The translations under genes and the position numbers were made by a program. Positions 26,813-36,229 of a DNA stretch of 64,000 nucleotides are shown piece by piece. Numbering within the stretch: the stretch's first letter is position 1; each line of letters starts with the position of its first letter. The DNA is taken from assembly GCA_016712745.1 (NCBI GenBank), contig JADJQN010000004.1, positions 62,001 through 126,000 of the forward strand. The letters run 5' to 3'. The notes beneath the pieces were generated by a model. It did not search any database, was not told where the DNA came from, and saw nothing but the letters and a program-made list of their open reading frames with translations. This stretch comes from Sandaracinaceae bacterium. GTDB taxonomy: Bacteria > Myxococcota_A > Polyangia > Polyangiales > JADJQN01.

Positions 26813-27541
26813 TCATGCGGGAGGACCAGCGTCCATCGCCTCGCCGGCGTCGGTGCCGTCGCCGGCGTCGGTTGCACTTGCCGCGTCCGCAGCGCCGGCA
26901 TCCGTTGCGCTTGCTGCATCCGGAGCGCCGGCGTCGAGATCGGGCATGCCCGCGTCTTCGTCGGCTGGAGGAGGCGGTGGCTCACATGCACCGTCGCCAT
27001 CGCACCAGAACTCCGCGCCCATCGTCAAACAATCCTCTTGGACTTCGCAGTCCGTGTAACAAAGCCCTTCGTCGCCATCGGCTGGCTCAAAGCAGCGTGA
27101 TCCGCTTGGGCATCCACCGGTCGATACGTAGCCTTGTCCGGCCGTGAACGGACAGGTGCGTGTGCAGTAACCGGGCATTCCGTCTTCGAGCACGAAACAG
27201 AAATCTTCGGGATCGGTGCACGAGTCTTCTTCGACTCCGCCATCGCCGATCGTAATCGTGCAACGCCCGCCGAATGCATTGTCGGCGACGTCTGAGCCGA
27301 GCACGTCACCGTTGCAGCCGATGGTATCGCTCGCATTGTCGACCGTCGCGAAGCAGGGGTCTCCTGCGGCGTCCGGACGCGCGGAATCGCGCGGACCAGC
27401 ATCCGTGATGCCTCCGCCCAAGTCCTGCCCGCCGAGATCGATCGCCAATCCTCCGTCGGTGCCCGTGTTGTCGCCATCGCCGCACGCAGTAGTGAGCGCA
27501 AGAAGCGCCGCCATCGTCGAAAAGAGAAGTGTCGTCTTCAT
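26813..27541 (-). CDS. Cys-rich lipoprotein with Asp-Ala-Gly repeats
   Basis: From ATG 27541 (242 residues) the protein has lipoprotein signal MAALLALTTAC, a Gly/Asp linker, a middle region with about 12 Cys (CTDPEDFCFVLEDG, CPSGSRCFEP), and a low-complexity tail built of ATDAG/DAASATDAG repeats. Such Asp-rich lipoproteins are common in Sandaracinaceae-like genomes. It starts 5 bp after the sensor protein gene and is the last gene of a long minus-strand run. Function unknown; surface location is inferred. Confidence 0.8.
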   Translation of the reverse strand: MKTTLLFSTMAALLALTTACGDGDNTGTDGGLAIDLGGQDLGGGITDAGPRDSARPDAAGDPCFATVDNASDTIGCNGDVLGSDVADNAFGGRCTITIGDGGVEEDSCTDPEDFCFVLEDGMPGYCTRTCPFTAGQGYVSTGGCPSGSRCFEPADGDEGLCYTDCEVQEDCLTMGAEFWCDGDGACEPPPPPADEDAGMPDLDAGAPDAASATDAGAADAASATDAGDGTDAGEAMDAGPPA

Positions 27542-27546
27542 TGCAA

Positions 27547-29463
27547 TCAATCCTTTACCGGTGTGGCCTTGAGCGCCGCTTTTCCATCTTTTACGTAGAC
27601 CGTGAACTTCACGTCGCTGGCGCTGTGCTTTGCGACAATCTGTTCTTTGTTCTTTTTCAGAGTCTGAACGAACTTGTCGTACGTGAAGCCTTGCAGCGGC
27701 TCGCCACATTGCTTTTTCACGTTTACAAACTCGTCGAAGACCGCGCGGAAATGTTGATCCTCCGGCGACTGCTTTACTTGGCTGACGGTGGTCATGGCGC
27801 CGTCGTTCTCGGCTGCCGCATCCGCCTGACTTGCTTGCGAACCGCTGCTGCGATCGCCGAGCTGCGCAAGAAGCTCTTCAGGCACACGCGCGATCATGGT
27901 CTGACCTTCGTCGTCGCCGTCATCGAACGCTGAGGGCACATTCGAGAATGCGGGCGCCATTGCCGGAACAACCGGAGTCGGCAAAGGGCCGGGCGCGGCG
28001 GTGCTCGGTCCCGTCGGCGGAAGCGAAAGCATCTCGAGAGGTGAGGGCGCGGGGCTCGGAGGCGATGCGGGAGCCGGCGTGGGCTTGCCAGGCGCAGCGC
28101 GCGTCGCTGCGGACGGCGGAGGTGGCGGAGGCGGCGCACCCATCTTCGCCGGGACAACGGTCGGCGGGATCGGCGGCATCTTGCCAGCCTTCGGAATGTC
28201 GTCAGCGCTCGGCGGCAAGCTCTGCGGCGCATCGCCAAAGGCGAAGAACGCTGCGGGCTGCGTTCCAGTTGTCGGCGACGGACCAAGAAGCTCGTCGATA
28301 TTCGCAACGGATTTGCGCCCGGGATCTCCACCACCAGCGGCCGCCTGCTTGTCGAGCGCGCTGTTGATGTCTTGCGCGAGCTTGCGATGCACCCCGTTGA
28401 ACTCGGTCGCAACAAGACGCTCGACGGCGCGGCGGCCCAATGCTTCGACTGCTTTGCGAAAGCGCATCAAAGGCATGTCGCGCTCGAAATACATGATCAG
28501 CATTCCAAGGAGGAACGCGAGCACGATGCCGACGATGATCATCGGCTTGGGTAGCGTCGCAAAATCTTCCGTGGTCGCTTGGCTAAACAAATCCATTGGC
28601 GCCGCGATGTGCGTGACGGGGCGTCCGATCACATAGCCAACCGACAACGCCGACGCGCTGCCTTTGACGAGAGAATAGATCGCGCTGCCATGCCCGCTGT
28701 CGAGCGGGTGCGGATCGCTTGCATCGCCGGTGCGAACCTTTTGCTCGGTGAGCACGTTCGCGAGCGGCGTGCTTAGCTCGGCCATCGAGGGCGAGCCTGC
28801 GGGGTCGGTGGGAACGAAGCTGCCAAGTGGTTGCGTGTTGCGGAAGAAGCCGACGGTCGCCCCGCCCAATCGATCGGAAAGCATGTGCGCGAGATTGTCA
28901 TCGAGCTTTTTGCCGTGGACGATGGCGCCGATGTACTGCCCCCCATCAATGACCGGACGCGCCGCCATGCGGTACGCGTTGGTGTCGTAGGTCCACACGT
29001 CATCGCGCACGTAACCTGCGAGCGCACGCGCAACCAAGGGGAATGTGCCGAGGCCGGCGCCGAGGCGCCGCTCATAGGGCCCGAGCTGAGCGACAATCAC
29101 TCCGTTGCGATCGACTGCGAAGAGGATGTCTGCAGACAAACCTTCGAGCTGACGATTCAGGCTGCGAAGTTGCTCACGAAGTCGCGAGCTCACATCGTTC
29201 AACGCCGCGTCGTTTTGACGCCCGTTGGCGGCGCGCAAAGCGGCGCGCACGTCTGAATCGGCTGCAATGGGCGCGATTGCATCGATTTGCGCCCGGGCTT
29301 CGAGCTTGAGCGTCGATTCGACGACGAGTCGGTCGCGGCGAAGATTGTTCGCGAGGTCGTTGTCGTACTGACGATTGACCATGCCGCGCGCAAGCATCGC
29401 AGCGCCGCAAGCAACACCGGCAACGACTGCCAAAAACAGAATCCAAAAGCGAGAAAGCAGCAT
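27547..29463 (-). CDS. MXAN_5187-like membrane sensor protein
   Basis: A 638-residue protein. A membrane helix at residues 6-26 (FWILFLAVVAGVACGAAML) leads into an extracytoplasmic sensor region at ~30-310 of dCache/double-sensor type (ILFAVDRNGVIVAQLG). A second helix, IIVGIVLAFLLGMLIMYF, lies at about 320. A HAMP-like stretch, a Pro-rich linker with a PPPPPPP run, and a conserved C-terminal ~90 residues (EDQHFRAVFDEFVNVKKQCGEP) match the MXAN_5187 family as I recall it. No kinase, GGDEF or methyl-accepting domain is present, so output is presumably by protein contact. It lies between the cupredoxin-like and lipoprotein genes with 5-14 bp gaps. Confidence 0.82.
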   Translation of the reverse strand: MLLSRFWILFLAVVAGVACGAAMLARGMVNRQYDNDLANNLRRDRLVVESTLKLEARAQIDAIAPIAADSDVRAALRAANGRQNDAALNDVSSRLREQLRSLNRQLEGLSADILFAVDRNGVIVAQLGPYERRLGAGLGTFPLVARALAGYVRDDVWTYDTNAYRMAARPVIDGGQYIGAIVHGKKLDDNLAHMLSDRLGGATVGFFRNTQPLGSFVPTDPAGSPSMAELSTPLANVLTEQKVRTGDASDPHPLDSGHGSAIYSLVKGSASALSVGYVIGRPVTHIAAPMDLFSQATTEDFATLPKPMIIVGIVLAFLLGMLIMYFERDMPLMRFRKAVEALGRRAVERLVATEFNGVHRKLAQDINSALDKQAAAGGGDPGRKSVANIDELLGPSPTTGTQPAAFFAFGDAPQSLPPSADDIPKAGKMPPIPPTVVPAKMGAPPPPPPPSAATRAAPGKPTPAPASPPSPAPSPLEMLSLPPTGPSTAAPGPLPTPVVPAMAPAFSNVPSAFDDGDDEGQTMIARVPEELLAQLGDRSSGSQASQADAAAENDGAMTTVSQVKQSPEDQHFRAVFDEFVNVKKQCGEPLQGFTYDKFVQTLKKNKEQIVAKHSASDVKFTVYVKDGKAALKATPVKD

Positions 29464-29477
29464 ATTCGTTTCCTAGA

Positions 29478-30200
29478 TTACGACGAAGACGCCGCGAGAG
29501 TGATGGGATCCACGGTGAGGGGATGTCCCTCGACTACATCGACCGTGCGCGAAGTGACTTCTCGGTCGCCGTGAAAAATCTTGAGCACGTATTGGCCTGC
29601 GGCGATGTTGGTGAACGTAAATGCGCCGCCCGAGGTGGGCTTAGCGACAGCTACCAAGTTTGGCACCACATGAAGGTGACCGGTCGCATGCGGAACGAGT
29701 CCATCGGCAAGCGCGTAGTGGCCGGGGCGCCCAAGCGCGAGCGTGCGGCGTGTGCTGCCGGAGCCGGTTGCCTCGGCGGCAACTTCAGTGAGGCCGGCCG
29801 CTGAAAGCTCGTGAATCACATCGTCGTGATTCTCGATGGCGAGAATGGTTCCCGGGCGCACCACGATGGTCGAAGGCATCAACCCGCCGCCACGCCATTC
29901 GATGGTGACGTTGTGATCCGGCGGCTCGGGCGCGTTGCCGATCAAGACGACGGCGATCTCGCGCGAGAGGTCGACGCTGTCGGGACGCGGGTCGAGGAAG
30001 CCGTTCCATTCTTCCCAGTAGTAGGCGTGCGAAGCGGGTGCAGTGCGTCGTGCACGCGCCACATAGTCGTCAGAGACGCGAACGGTGCCCGTGACGTCCA
30101 TGGCGGCCGCAGTTGCGACCAAGAGGCACAGCGCTGTGGCTACCGCCAATAAGGTGCCCAACTTAAGTTTTGAGATTGCGTGCAAATGCTTGATCCTCAA
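29478..30200 (-). CDS. Secreted cupredoxin-like / carboxypeptidase-regulatory-like protein
   Basis: The protein has a signal peptide (LGTLLAVATALCLLVATAAA). TTG 30200 is chosen because AAGGGG precedes it by 9 bp; TTG 30185 with GAGG is an alternative. The mature ~200 residues look like beta-sandwich: PSTIVVRPGTILAIENHDDVIHELS resembles a cupredoxin-type copper segment. A C-terminal part (GGAFTFTNIAAGQYVLKIF) is like carboxypeptidase regulatory domains. Metal binding is not proven because the full ligand set is not clear. It is 86 bp downstream of the lipid kinase gene and directly before the sensor gene. Confidence 0.7.
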   Translation of the reverse strand: MRIKHLHAISKLKLGTLLAVATALCLLVATAAAMDVTGTVRVSDDYVARARRTAPASHAYYWEEWNGFLDPRPDSVDLSREIAVVLIGNAPEPPDHNVTIEWRGGGLMPSTIVVRPGTILAIENHDDVIHELSAAGLTEVAAEATGSGSTRRTLALGRPGHYALADGLVPHATGHLHVVPNLVAVAKPTSGGAFTFTNIAAGQYVLKIFHGDREVTSRTVDVVEGHPLTVDPITLAASSS

Positions 30201-30286
30201 GAGAGAATTCCCCTTTTGACTCGCCCTGCGGCATCGTACGCAATCGGGAGCCTGTTGGTCAATCAGATGACCCGCAGAAAGAGCCT

Positions 30287-31339
30287 TTAAACAGGGGGCG
30301 GCGCGAAGTAATCGACGACCTGAATCGGCTTCTTTCCGAGCTCCACGCGCACCGTTGTGCGCATTCCCGCCAGATCGCCTCCGATCTGCAGGGGCATGGG
30401 CTCTCGGTAGTGAATGGAGACGCTGTCGACGAGAAAGTCGTGGAGCGTATCGCTGCGATAAGTGCCCTTGAAGATCTTGCGAAAGTTTTTGGCGACTTGA
30501 AAGGAGTTGATGTCGACGACACGCAGCGAGAAGCGATCTTCGCGCTCGCTTGCATACGGAAAGATGCGCGCACCAAAACCCCAATAGGGAATCGTGGACA
30601 TCGCAACCATGCGCGAGGGGCCTTCGTACAAAACTTCGCCAGCCTTGATCGGCGAGCCGACCGGAAGGTCATCGACGCCCATGCGCAGCGCCCCGTCTGA
30701 CTCGTTTACGATCCGTACGTGCGGGTGCGGACGAAACAAAAAGTTTGGCAAAGAGCGCGTGAGAATCGACGTCGCATAGGTGACGCTGCCGGTCGCAAGT
30801 TTGCGAAGCACAGGCGTGCGCGTCATAAATTCTTTGGTTTGATTGTAATGCTCGAGCGCAATCGAATCGATGCCGAGCCCCGCAAAGGGCGTGAGCGTTC
30901 CTTCGACATTCAGCAAACGCAGCTCCCGGCTCCCGCCTTCTTGGCGAAGACGCGCAAGGTCGGCGACCACGCCCTTACCCTTACTATTCTGTGCGCCCAA
31001 GACCCACGCCAAGGCATTGCCGGTTCCGAGGCGCAAAAACCCAAAGCGCGGCCACGGCTTGTTCCTCTTCGTTGCCTCATCGGTCACCCAGGTGACCATC
31101 TGCACGAAGGTTCCATCGCCTCCGCCCGTGAGCACGGTTGGATAGCCGCGCTCGACGATCAAATTGGCAATCTCGCGTCCTTCTTCGAGGCTGCGCGACA
31201 CGAACAAATCGCCGCTTTGCACGATCTGATCGAGTATCTGCACAAGCTCGTCGGTGACTTGCTTAGCATTGCCGTTTACGACGACGGCGACGCGATCGAC
31301 GCGCGCTTTGACTGCCGGCCGCTCGCTCGGCTCACCCAT
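30287..31339 (-). CDS. Diacylglycerol/lipid kinase-family protein
   Basis: This 350-residue protein has the catalytic loop TGGGDGTF and the GTGNALAWVLG motif of the DagK/LCB5 family, which phosphorylates lipid diacylglycerol or long-chain bases. N-terminal beta strand VAVVVNGNAK fits the nucleotide fold. ATG 31339 overlaps the stop of the upstream PCD gene (ATGGGTGA). The C-terminal half (GEVLYEGPSRMVAMSTIPYWG) matches the beta-sandwich part of the family. The substrate is undetermined. Confidence 0.88.
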   Translation of the reverse strand: MGEPSERPAVKARVDRVAVVVNGNAKQVTDELVQILDQIVQSGDLFVSRSLEEGREIANLIVERGYPTVLTGGGDGTFVQMVTWVTDEATKRNKPWPRFGFLRLGTGNALAWVLGAQNSKGKGVVADLARLRQEGGSRELRLLNVEGTLTPFAGLGIDSIALEHYNQTKEFMTRTPVLRKLATGSVTYATSILTRSLPNFLFRPHPHVRIVNESDGALRMGVDDLPVGSPIKAGEVLYEGPSRMVAMSTIPYWGFGARIFPYASEREDRFSLRVVDINSFQVAKNFRKIFKGTYRSDTLHDFLVDSVSIHYREPMPLQIGGDLAGMRTTVRVELGKKPIQVVDYFAPPPV

Positions 31340-31625
31340 CTGCAAGCACGTCCTCAATCACGCGCGCCAAGTGAACGTCGTTCGTGGTGAGGCCCCCCGA
31401 ATCGTGAGTTGTGAGCGAGATGTGAAGGTTCACATAGCTCCACGTCAGATCCGGATGATGCTGGGCGCCTTCCGCGAGATCAGCGATCCGCTCAATCAGC
31501 GCAACGGCATGACGCACGCTCGTTGCTTTGAAATCTCGTTCGATGCGCTCCCCCACACGCTTCCAGCGAGGAAGCGTGCGAAGGGCATCGGCAATGGCCG
31601 CGTCGTCAAGCTTGGGGCGGGCCAT
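31332..31625 (-). CDS. phhB: Pterin-4a-carbinolamine dehydratase (PCD/DCoH)
   Basis: PCD dehydrates 4a-hydroxytetrahydropterin formed by aromatic amino-acid hydroxylases. The 97-residue protein has the family pattern: WKRVGERIERDFKATSV, AEGAQHHPDLTWSYVNLHI with the HHPD catalytic His, and THDSGGLTTNDVHLA. Length is typical. No hydroxylase is in the window, so the substrate pathway is not shown. It is tightly packed between the Lys-rich protein gene and the lipid kinase. Confidence 0.92.
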   Translation of the reverse strand: MARPKLDDAAIADALRTLPRWKRVGERIERDFKATSVRHAVALIERIADLAEGAQHHPDLTWSYVNLHISLTTHDSGGLTTNDVHLARVIEDVLADG

Positions 31626-31633
31626 CGTTTTTT

Positions 31634-31963
31634 CTAGAAGAGATCGCGCATCGTGACTTCGGCCTTCTTCTTGGCGACAAGAAGAGCGTTGACGGCGCGG
31701 GTGATGCGCGTCTTGGCGGTGCCGGTGATCGCCTTGCCAGCAAGAGCTGCATCGAGGGTGGGCTTCGAGACGGCGCGACCCGAGCGGGGCTTCTTTGCTT
31801 CAGCCGTTGCGGTCTTCGCTGCTTCGTCGCCGCCCTTGGCCTTCGACTTGAGCATCTTGAGCGCGCGGTCTTCGGGACGAAGCCCTTCGGCCTTCTTCGA
31901 GGTGGCGATGAGACGACGCGCATCCAACTTATTCTTCTTCAACACATCCGCGAGCTTGGTCAT
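31634..31963 (-). CDS. Small Lys/Ala-rich protein
   Basis: About 109 residues from ATG 31963, preferred because AGGA sits 7 bp upstream; ATG 31969 is also possible. It is Lys- and Ala-rich with no domain I recognise (MTKLADVLKKNKLDARRLIA near the start, TKTRITRAVNALLVAKKKAE near the end). Net positive charge suggests RNA or DNA contact, which is speculative. It is 38 bp after fabH and 8 bp before the PCD gene. Confidence 0.7.
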   Translation of the reverse strand: MTKLADVLKKNKLDARRLIATSKKAEGLRPEDRALKMLKSKAKGGDEAAKTATAEAKKPRSGRAVSKPTLDAALAGKAITGTAKTRITRAVNALLVAKKKAEVTMRDLF

Positions 31964-32001
31964 GTCCATTCCTTCTTCTAGATAACTTGAGCGACTAAAA
32001 C

Positions 32002-33000
32002 TTAGAGCTTGGCGACAGCCGCACCCCAGGTGAAACCGGCCCCGAACGCTGCAAATAGCACGGTGCTGCCCTTTTTGGCGCGTCCGTCGCCCCACGCTTC
32101 GCTGAGCGCGAGCGGAATCGAGGCGGCGGTCGTGTTTCCGTACTTCTCGATGTTGTGAACTACCTTTGAATCAGGGAATTCCAGCTTTTTCGCGACGGAT
32201 TCGTTGATGCGCTTGTTGGCCTGGTGCGGCACGAATAGGTCCACATCCGGGACGGTCAGATTGGCGCGGCGAAGCACCGAGAGCGTGACCTCGGGCATTT
32301 TCTCGATGGCCCAGCGGAAGACCTGCTTGCCGTTCATCGTCGGAAAGTGACGGCGCTCCTCGAGCATCTTCGCCGTCAGGCGCGGGATGTTCGCACTCGA
32401 AGGCGCTTGAAGCCAAAGCTCGCGCGCGCCCCGGCCGTCGGCGTGCACTTCGATGTCCACGAGCCCGCGACCCTCTTCTTCGGTCGGGCCCAAAATAACG
32501 CAGCCCGCTCCATCGCCGAAAAGCACGGCGACATCGCGACCTTCGTTGCTGAAATCAAGACCGGTGGAGTGCACCTCCGCGCCTACCAAGCAGACGCGCT
32601 TGTACATGCCCGTGCGTATCCACGCGTCGGCGATTTGCAGGCCGTAGAGAAAGCCCGAGCATTGATTGCGAATGTCCAGCGCCGCAACTCCAGGCAAGCC
32701 CAACTTCTCTTGAAGGAAGCAAGCGCTGCCGGGGAAGTCGAAGTCAGGCGAAAGAGTGGCGAAGATGATTGCGTCGATCTCGGACACCGCGACGCCTGCG
32801 CGTTCGCACGCCATCTTCACTGCCGGAACAGCCAAGTCGCTCGCGCCGGTTCCGGACTCGGAGATAAAACGCCTCTCCTTGATGCCGGTGCGCTGCTGGA
32901 TCCACTCGTCACTCGTCTCGAAGAGCTTCGCGAGGTCGTCGTTGGTAACGACTTTCTCGGGAACGTAGTGGCCGACGCCGAGAATCGCTGTCCTAACCAT
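32002..33000 (-). CDS. fabH: 3-oxoacyl-[ACP] synthase III (FabH)
   Basis: FabH starts fatty-acid synthesis by condensing acyl-CoA with malonyl-ACP. ATG 33000 with a GGAGG site gives a normal 332-residue protein. Catalytic residues are Cys in DIRNQCSGFLYG, His in VPHQANKRI and Asn in EKYGNTTAAS. A second FabH in the cell could prime branched or special fatty acids; substrate is not shown. It leads a run of Lys-rich protein, PCD and lipid kinase genes. Confidence 0.93.
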   Translation of the reverse strand: MVRTAILGVGHYVPEKVVTNDDLAKLFETSDEWIQQRTGIKERRFISESGTGASDLAVPAVKMACERAGVAVSEIDAIIFATLSPDFDFPGSACFLQEKLGLPGVAALDIRNQCSGFLYGLQIADAWIRTGMYKRVCLVGAEVHSTGLDFSNEGRDVAVLFGDGAGCVILGPTEEEGRGLVDIEVHADGRGARELWLQAPSSANIPRLTAKMLEERRHFPTMNGKQVFRWAIEKMPEVTLSVLRRANLTVPDVDLFVPHQANKRINESVAKKLEFPDSKVVHNIEKYGNTTAASIPLALSEAWGDGRAKKGSTVLFAAFGAGFTWGAAVAKL

Positions 33001-33069
33001 ACTGCCTCCGGCACCCCGACTTGGATGAGCGCGCGACATTACGCCCCAATACGTGGCCCGACAAGACGA

Positions 33070-34356
33070 TCAGTTGTGACTTTGGATGGGTGCGAAGGCG
33101 AAGGAATCGACCGCGGCGGCGCGCTCCAAATCAGCTTCGGCGTTGACCATTGTCTCCTGCAAGGCGATTTCCTGCAGGCGGGCCTCCCAGATGGCGCGAT
33201 ACGCATCAAAAAGGTCAGCAATCGACATCGCGCCTGCGCGGTACGCAACCTGGGCGCGGTCCATCATCGATTGGGTTAGCGGCAGGCCTTCGGTGCGAAA
33301 ACGTTGTAGCGCCTCGGTCGCACTTTGACGCGCAACCCATGAGCCGCTCACCTCGGCACGAATTCGCTCTTCAAGTGCACTCACGAGCATGCGTTGGGTG
33401 TCAGCGTCTGCAACCGCGTGACCCACCATGCCTTGATTGCGATCGAAGGTGGGCAGGGCGAATCCAACGCCGCCGTAAACAACCACGCTCGGCACGTCGC
33501 GTGTGACCTGACCTCCAATCCAGAGCGTCGGCATCGGAACGGAATCGCGACGCCAGCGAGAAGCGCTCGCTTCAGCGGCGATGATGCCACGGCGTGCGAG
33601 CTCGAGATCTGGCCTACGCGCGAGCGCTGAATGAATGAGCGCTTGCTCTGAGTCAGGCCCGTCAAAGCGCCCAAGCCCTTCGCGCGAAATGGGTGCGGCG
33701 TGCAAGCTAGGATCGGCGATGAAGGAGAGCAAAATGGTCTCGGCGCGATCACGTTCAATCTCAGCGTCCGAGAGAGCCGCGCGCAGCGTTGCCACCGCAT
33801 TGTCGACGCGTAGCACATCGTACTGGCTGTTTGCGCCGTCACGTGCACGTGTCTCGACAATCGTGTGAAAGGCCATCAACTCGTTCAAGTTCGTGGTGAG
33901 CATGCGCGCACGCGCGTCGGCGAAGATGCGGTCGAGCATCGCGTGACGAATATCGCTCGCGCGTTGCCAAAGAGCTGCAGCGATGTTCGACTCGGTCACG
34001 TGCACATTTGCTTCGGCGGCGTCGATGCGACGCGACACTTGGCCAAAGATCGGAAGCGTGAATGCGAGCTGCGCGCCTATCGCGGTGCGTCCGCCGCCAG
34101 GATCACCCTGCACCGTCGTGCTCCCGCTCACTTGAAGCTGCGGGTTTGGCCAGATGCGCGCTGTGAGCACATCGAAGCGGCTTGCGCCGATCTCATTGCG
34201 CCACGCCGCCACTTCCTGACTATTGGCAAGCCAGTGATGAAAAATGTCCTCTTCTCGCATTGAGGCGGGGAGCGCCGCGCCATGTTGCGCGAGTGCAGGC
34301 GCTGGAGCTGCCGCAGCCGCCATCGCGAACAAGATCAACCAGTCACGAGCTCGCAT
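33070..34356 (-). CDS. TolC/CzcC-like outer membrane efflux protein
   Basis: A 428-residue exported protein (signal LILFAMAAAAAPAPALA; ATG 34356) with two repeated helical regions typical of TolC-family outer-membrane channels. The segment DVLTARIWPNPQLQVSGST is common near the N-terminus, and RDGANSQYDVLRVDNAVATL and AGAMSIADLFDAYRA lie in the hairpin regions. No RND pump or membrane-fusion protein gene adjoins it, so its pump partner is elsewhere. It is 69 bp upstream of fabH on the same strand. Confidence 0.85.
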   Translation of the reverse strand: MRARDWLILFAMAAAAAPAPALAQHGAALPASMREEDIFHHWLANSQEVAAWRNEIGASRFDVLTARIWPNPQLQVSGSTTVQGDPGGGRTAIGAQLAFTLPIFGQVSRRIDAAEANVHVTESNIAAALWQRASDIRHAMLDRIFADARARMLTTNLNELMAFHTIVETRARDGANSQYDVLRVDNAVATLRAALSDAEIERDRAETILLSFIADPSLHAAPISREGLGRFDGPDSEQALIHSALARRPDLELARRGIIAAEASASRWRRDSVPMPTLWIGGQVTRDVPSVVVYGGVGFALPTFDRNQGMVGHAVADADTQRMLVSALEERIRAEVSGSWVARQSATEALQRFRTEGLPLTQSMMDRAQVAYRAGAMSIADLFDAYRAIWEARLQEIALQETMVNAEADLERAAAVDSFAFAPIQSHN

Positions 34357-34502
34357 TTTCGCCTCACATGCACGGTGCGCGCGCATGCTGGCATTAACCC
34401 GCTCCTTTCCGTTTTATTTCGAGGTGGCGCGATCCTCAGTAATTCGGTAAGGATGCGCATCGAATCTTGCGCAAATCGCTGCGCAGTTCTTGAGGAGCTC
34501 AC

Positions 34503-36113
34503 ATGAATAGAATTTTTCTAATTACGTCGTTTGCGGGTCTTGTGCTCGCGCTCACCGCCTGCGGTGACGACAACAACAACGGCGGCACGGATGCCGGCAT
34601 GACCGTAGACTTGGGTACCTCTCCGACGGACGGCGGCGCTGGCGTGGACATGGCCCGCACGGACGCAGCACGTGACAGCGGCGGTTCGACTTCGATTCCG
34701 ACATGCGCAGCACCGAGCATGGTCACCGGCGTTCTCGACACGACCTCGACCGTGATGGTCAATACCACCGGCGGCCCCGAAGGAGTGCTTGCATTGACCG
34801 GCTGCGGCGCAACCGAGCAGACCGCACCGCAGGCAGTTGTCGCATACGTGGTACCAGGCACCGGCGACGTTGCGGTTCAGTTCACAACCGACACCGCAGG
34901 TAGCGACGCTACGCTCGACACCGTTGTCGAAGTCATCACAGACGGCGCATGCACCGACGAGCCCGTTGACGACTCAGGCTGCTTCGATGACATCGACTAC
35001 CCAGACAACACCAAGTCTGGCGGCGGCGTGACCGCAACGGGCGGCTCGACGATTTACTTCGTGCTCACCGGCTACGGCGACACTGCAGGAGCTATCCAGC
35101 TCGACATCAACGCCTTCATCGCCGCGCCTCCCGTGTTGTCGACGGCGACGTTCAACATCGGCGACGTTCGCGTTTACGGCCGCTTCACCGGCACCGACGC
35201 CAACGGCGATGTGGATCACCTCACCGCGCGCTTCATCGGCTCTGACTCGATGACGATCGACGTCAACGACGACGGCATGGTCGACGCATCCGACACCTTG
35301 GACCTCGACTTCACAGACTCCGTTGCCGGAATGGAATCGTTCGTAGGCGAGCTTTCCTTCCATGGCGCGGCCGTGACTCAGATTCGTGAGTTCAACGCGG
35401 CGACCGTGGAGTTCACGGTTGTCGATAGCGCAGGCGTGCCCAGCCCGGCGCTCACAGTGCCGGTCACGAGCAACTCCGACGCAGCTGGCGCGACTTGCTC
35501 GGCTGAGCAGCCGTGCGGCGACGTTGCCGAGCTCACTTGCACCGCTGGCACTTGCACTGTCGTTGCCGGTGTTGCGACCGAGTGCGCAGCCGCAACTCCC
35601 ATCGTCATCGCGGCCCCGGCTGAAGGCTCGGGAGCTTCGACGACGGTTACCGGCACGACGGGCACAGGCGCTGGTGCGCTCGGCGGCACCTGCTACCTAG
35701 ACCACCTCACTGCAGCAATCTACACCGTCACCGTTCCGGCCGGCGCGTACGACCTTGTCGCACGTACCGACGTTACGGGCACCGACGCAGCAGCGGACAC
35801 CGTCTTGTCGATCCGCAGCACCTGCGCCGACTTGACGACTCAGCTCGCGTGCAACGACGACATTGGCTCAGGCGAAAATCGCTCGCTCGCCACCGTCGAA
35901 GCTGCAGCCGCCGGCACCTACACCGTGATTGTCGACCAGTTCGTCAACCCAGCGATGCCTCCGACCGCTGGCCTTCCCTACGGCCTCACTGTTTCGCTTC
36001 GCTCCGTTATCGGTGCGGGCGCAACGTGCGACCCGGCAGGCGTGCTCAACCGTTGCTCGACAGGTCCTTGTCCGGCGACGGGCACGGCAGTTTGCCCGGC
36101 CGCTGCGCCGTAG
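34503..36113 (+). CDS. Large secreted lipoprotein with Ca-type Asp loops
   Basis: ATG 34503 follows a GAGGAG site. Signal FAGLVLALTAC gives a lipoprotein. A DAG-type linker (GGTDAGMTV, GGGTSPTDGGAG-like) is followed by ~450 Thr/Ala/Val-rich residues of beta-sandwich type. DVNDDGMVDASDTLDLDF and DANGDVDHLT resemble dockerin/EF-like Ca loops. Domain-like repeats at about 340-470 carry Cys pairs. No enzyme motif is recognised. It is probably a surface protein. A hairpin terminator follows. Confidence 0.75.
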   Translation: MNRIFLITSFAGLVLALTACGDDNNNGGTDAGMTVDLGTSPTDGGAGVDMARTDAARDSGGSTSIPTCAAPSMVTGVLDTTSTVMVNTTGGPEGVLALTGCGATEQTAPQAVVAYVVPGTGDVAVQFTTDTAGSDATLDTVVEVITDGACTDEPVDDSGCFDDIDYPDNTKSGGGVTATGGSTIYFVLTGYGDTAGAIQLDINAFIAAPPVLSTATFNIGDVRVYGRFTGTDANGDVDHLTARFIGSDSMTIDVNDDGMVDASDTLDLDFTDSVAGMESFVGELSFHGAAVTQIREFNAATVEFTVVDSAGVPSPALTVPVTSNSDAAGATCSAEQPCGDVAELTCTAGTCTVVAGVATECAAATPIVIAAPAEGSGASTTVTGTTGTGAGALGGTCYLDHLTAAIYTVTVPAGAYDLVARTDVTGTDAAADTVLSIRSTCADLTTQLACNDDIGSGENRSLATVEAAAAGTYTVIVDQFVNPAMPPTAGLPYGLTVSLRSVIGAGATCDPAGVLNRCSTGPCPATGTAVCPAAAP

Positions 36114-36143
36114 TGAACTAAGCACATAACCCAAGCAACAAAG

Positions 36144-36177
36144 ACGCGTGTCACACCTCGGTGTGGCGCGCGTTTTT
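36144..36177 (+). terminator. Intrinsic terminator after the lipoprotein gene
   Basis: ACGCGTGTCACACC pairs with GGTGTGGCGCGCGT through a TC-containing loop, with G-U pairs, and is followed by TTTTTG. Position 30 bp after the stop and the T run fit rho-independent termination. Confidence 0.75.
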
Positions 36178-36229
36178 GTTTCGCAATTTTCTCGTTTCGA
36201 CGCCCGAATGGGTTGTAGGCTGCGCCTGA

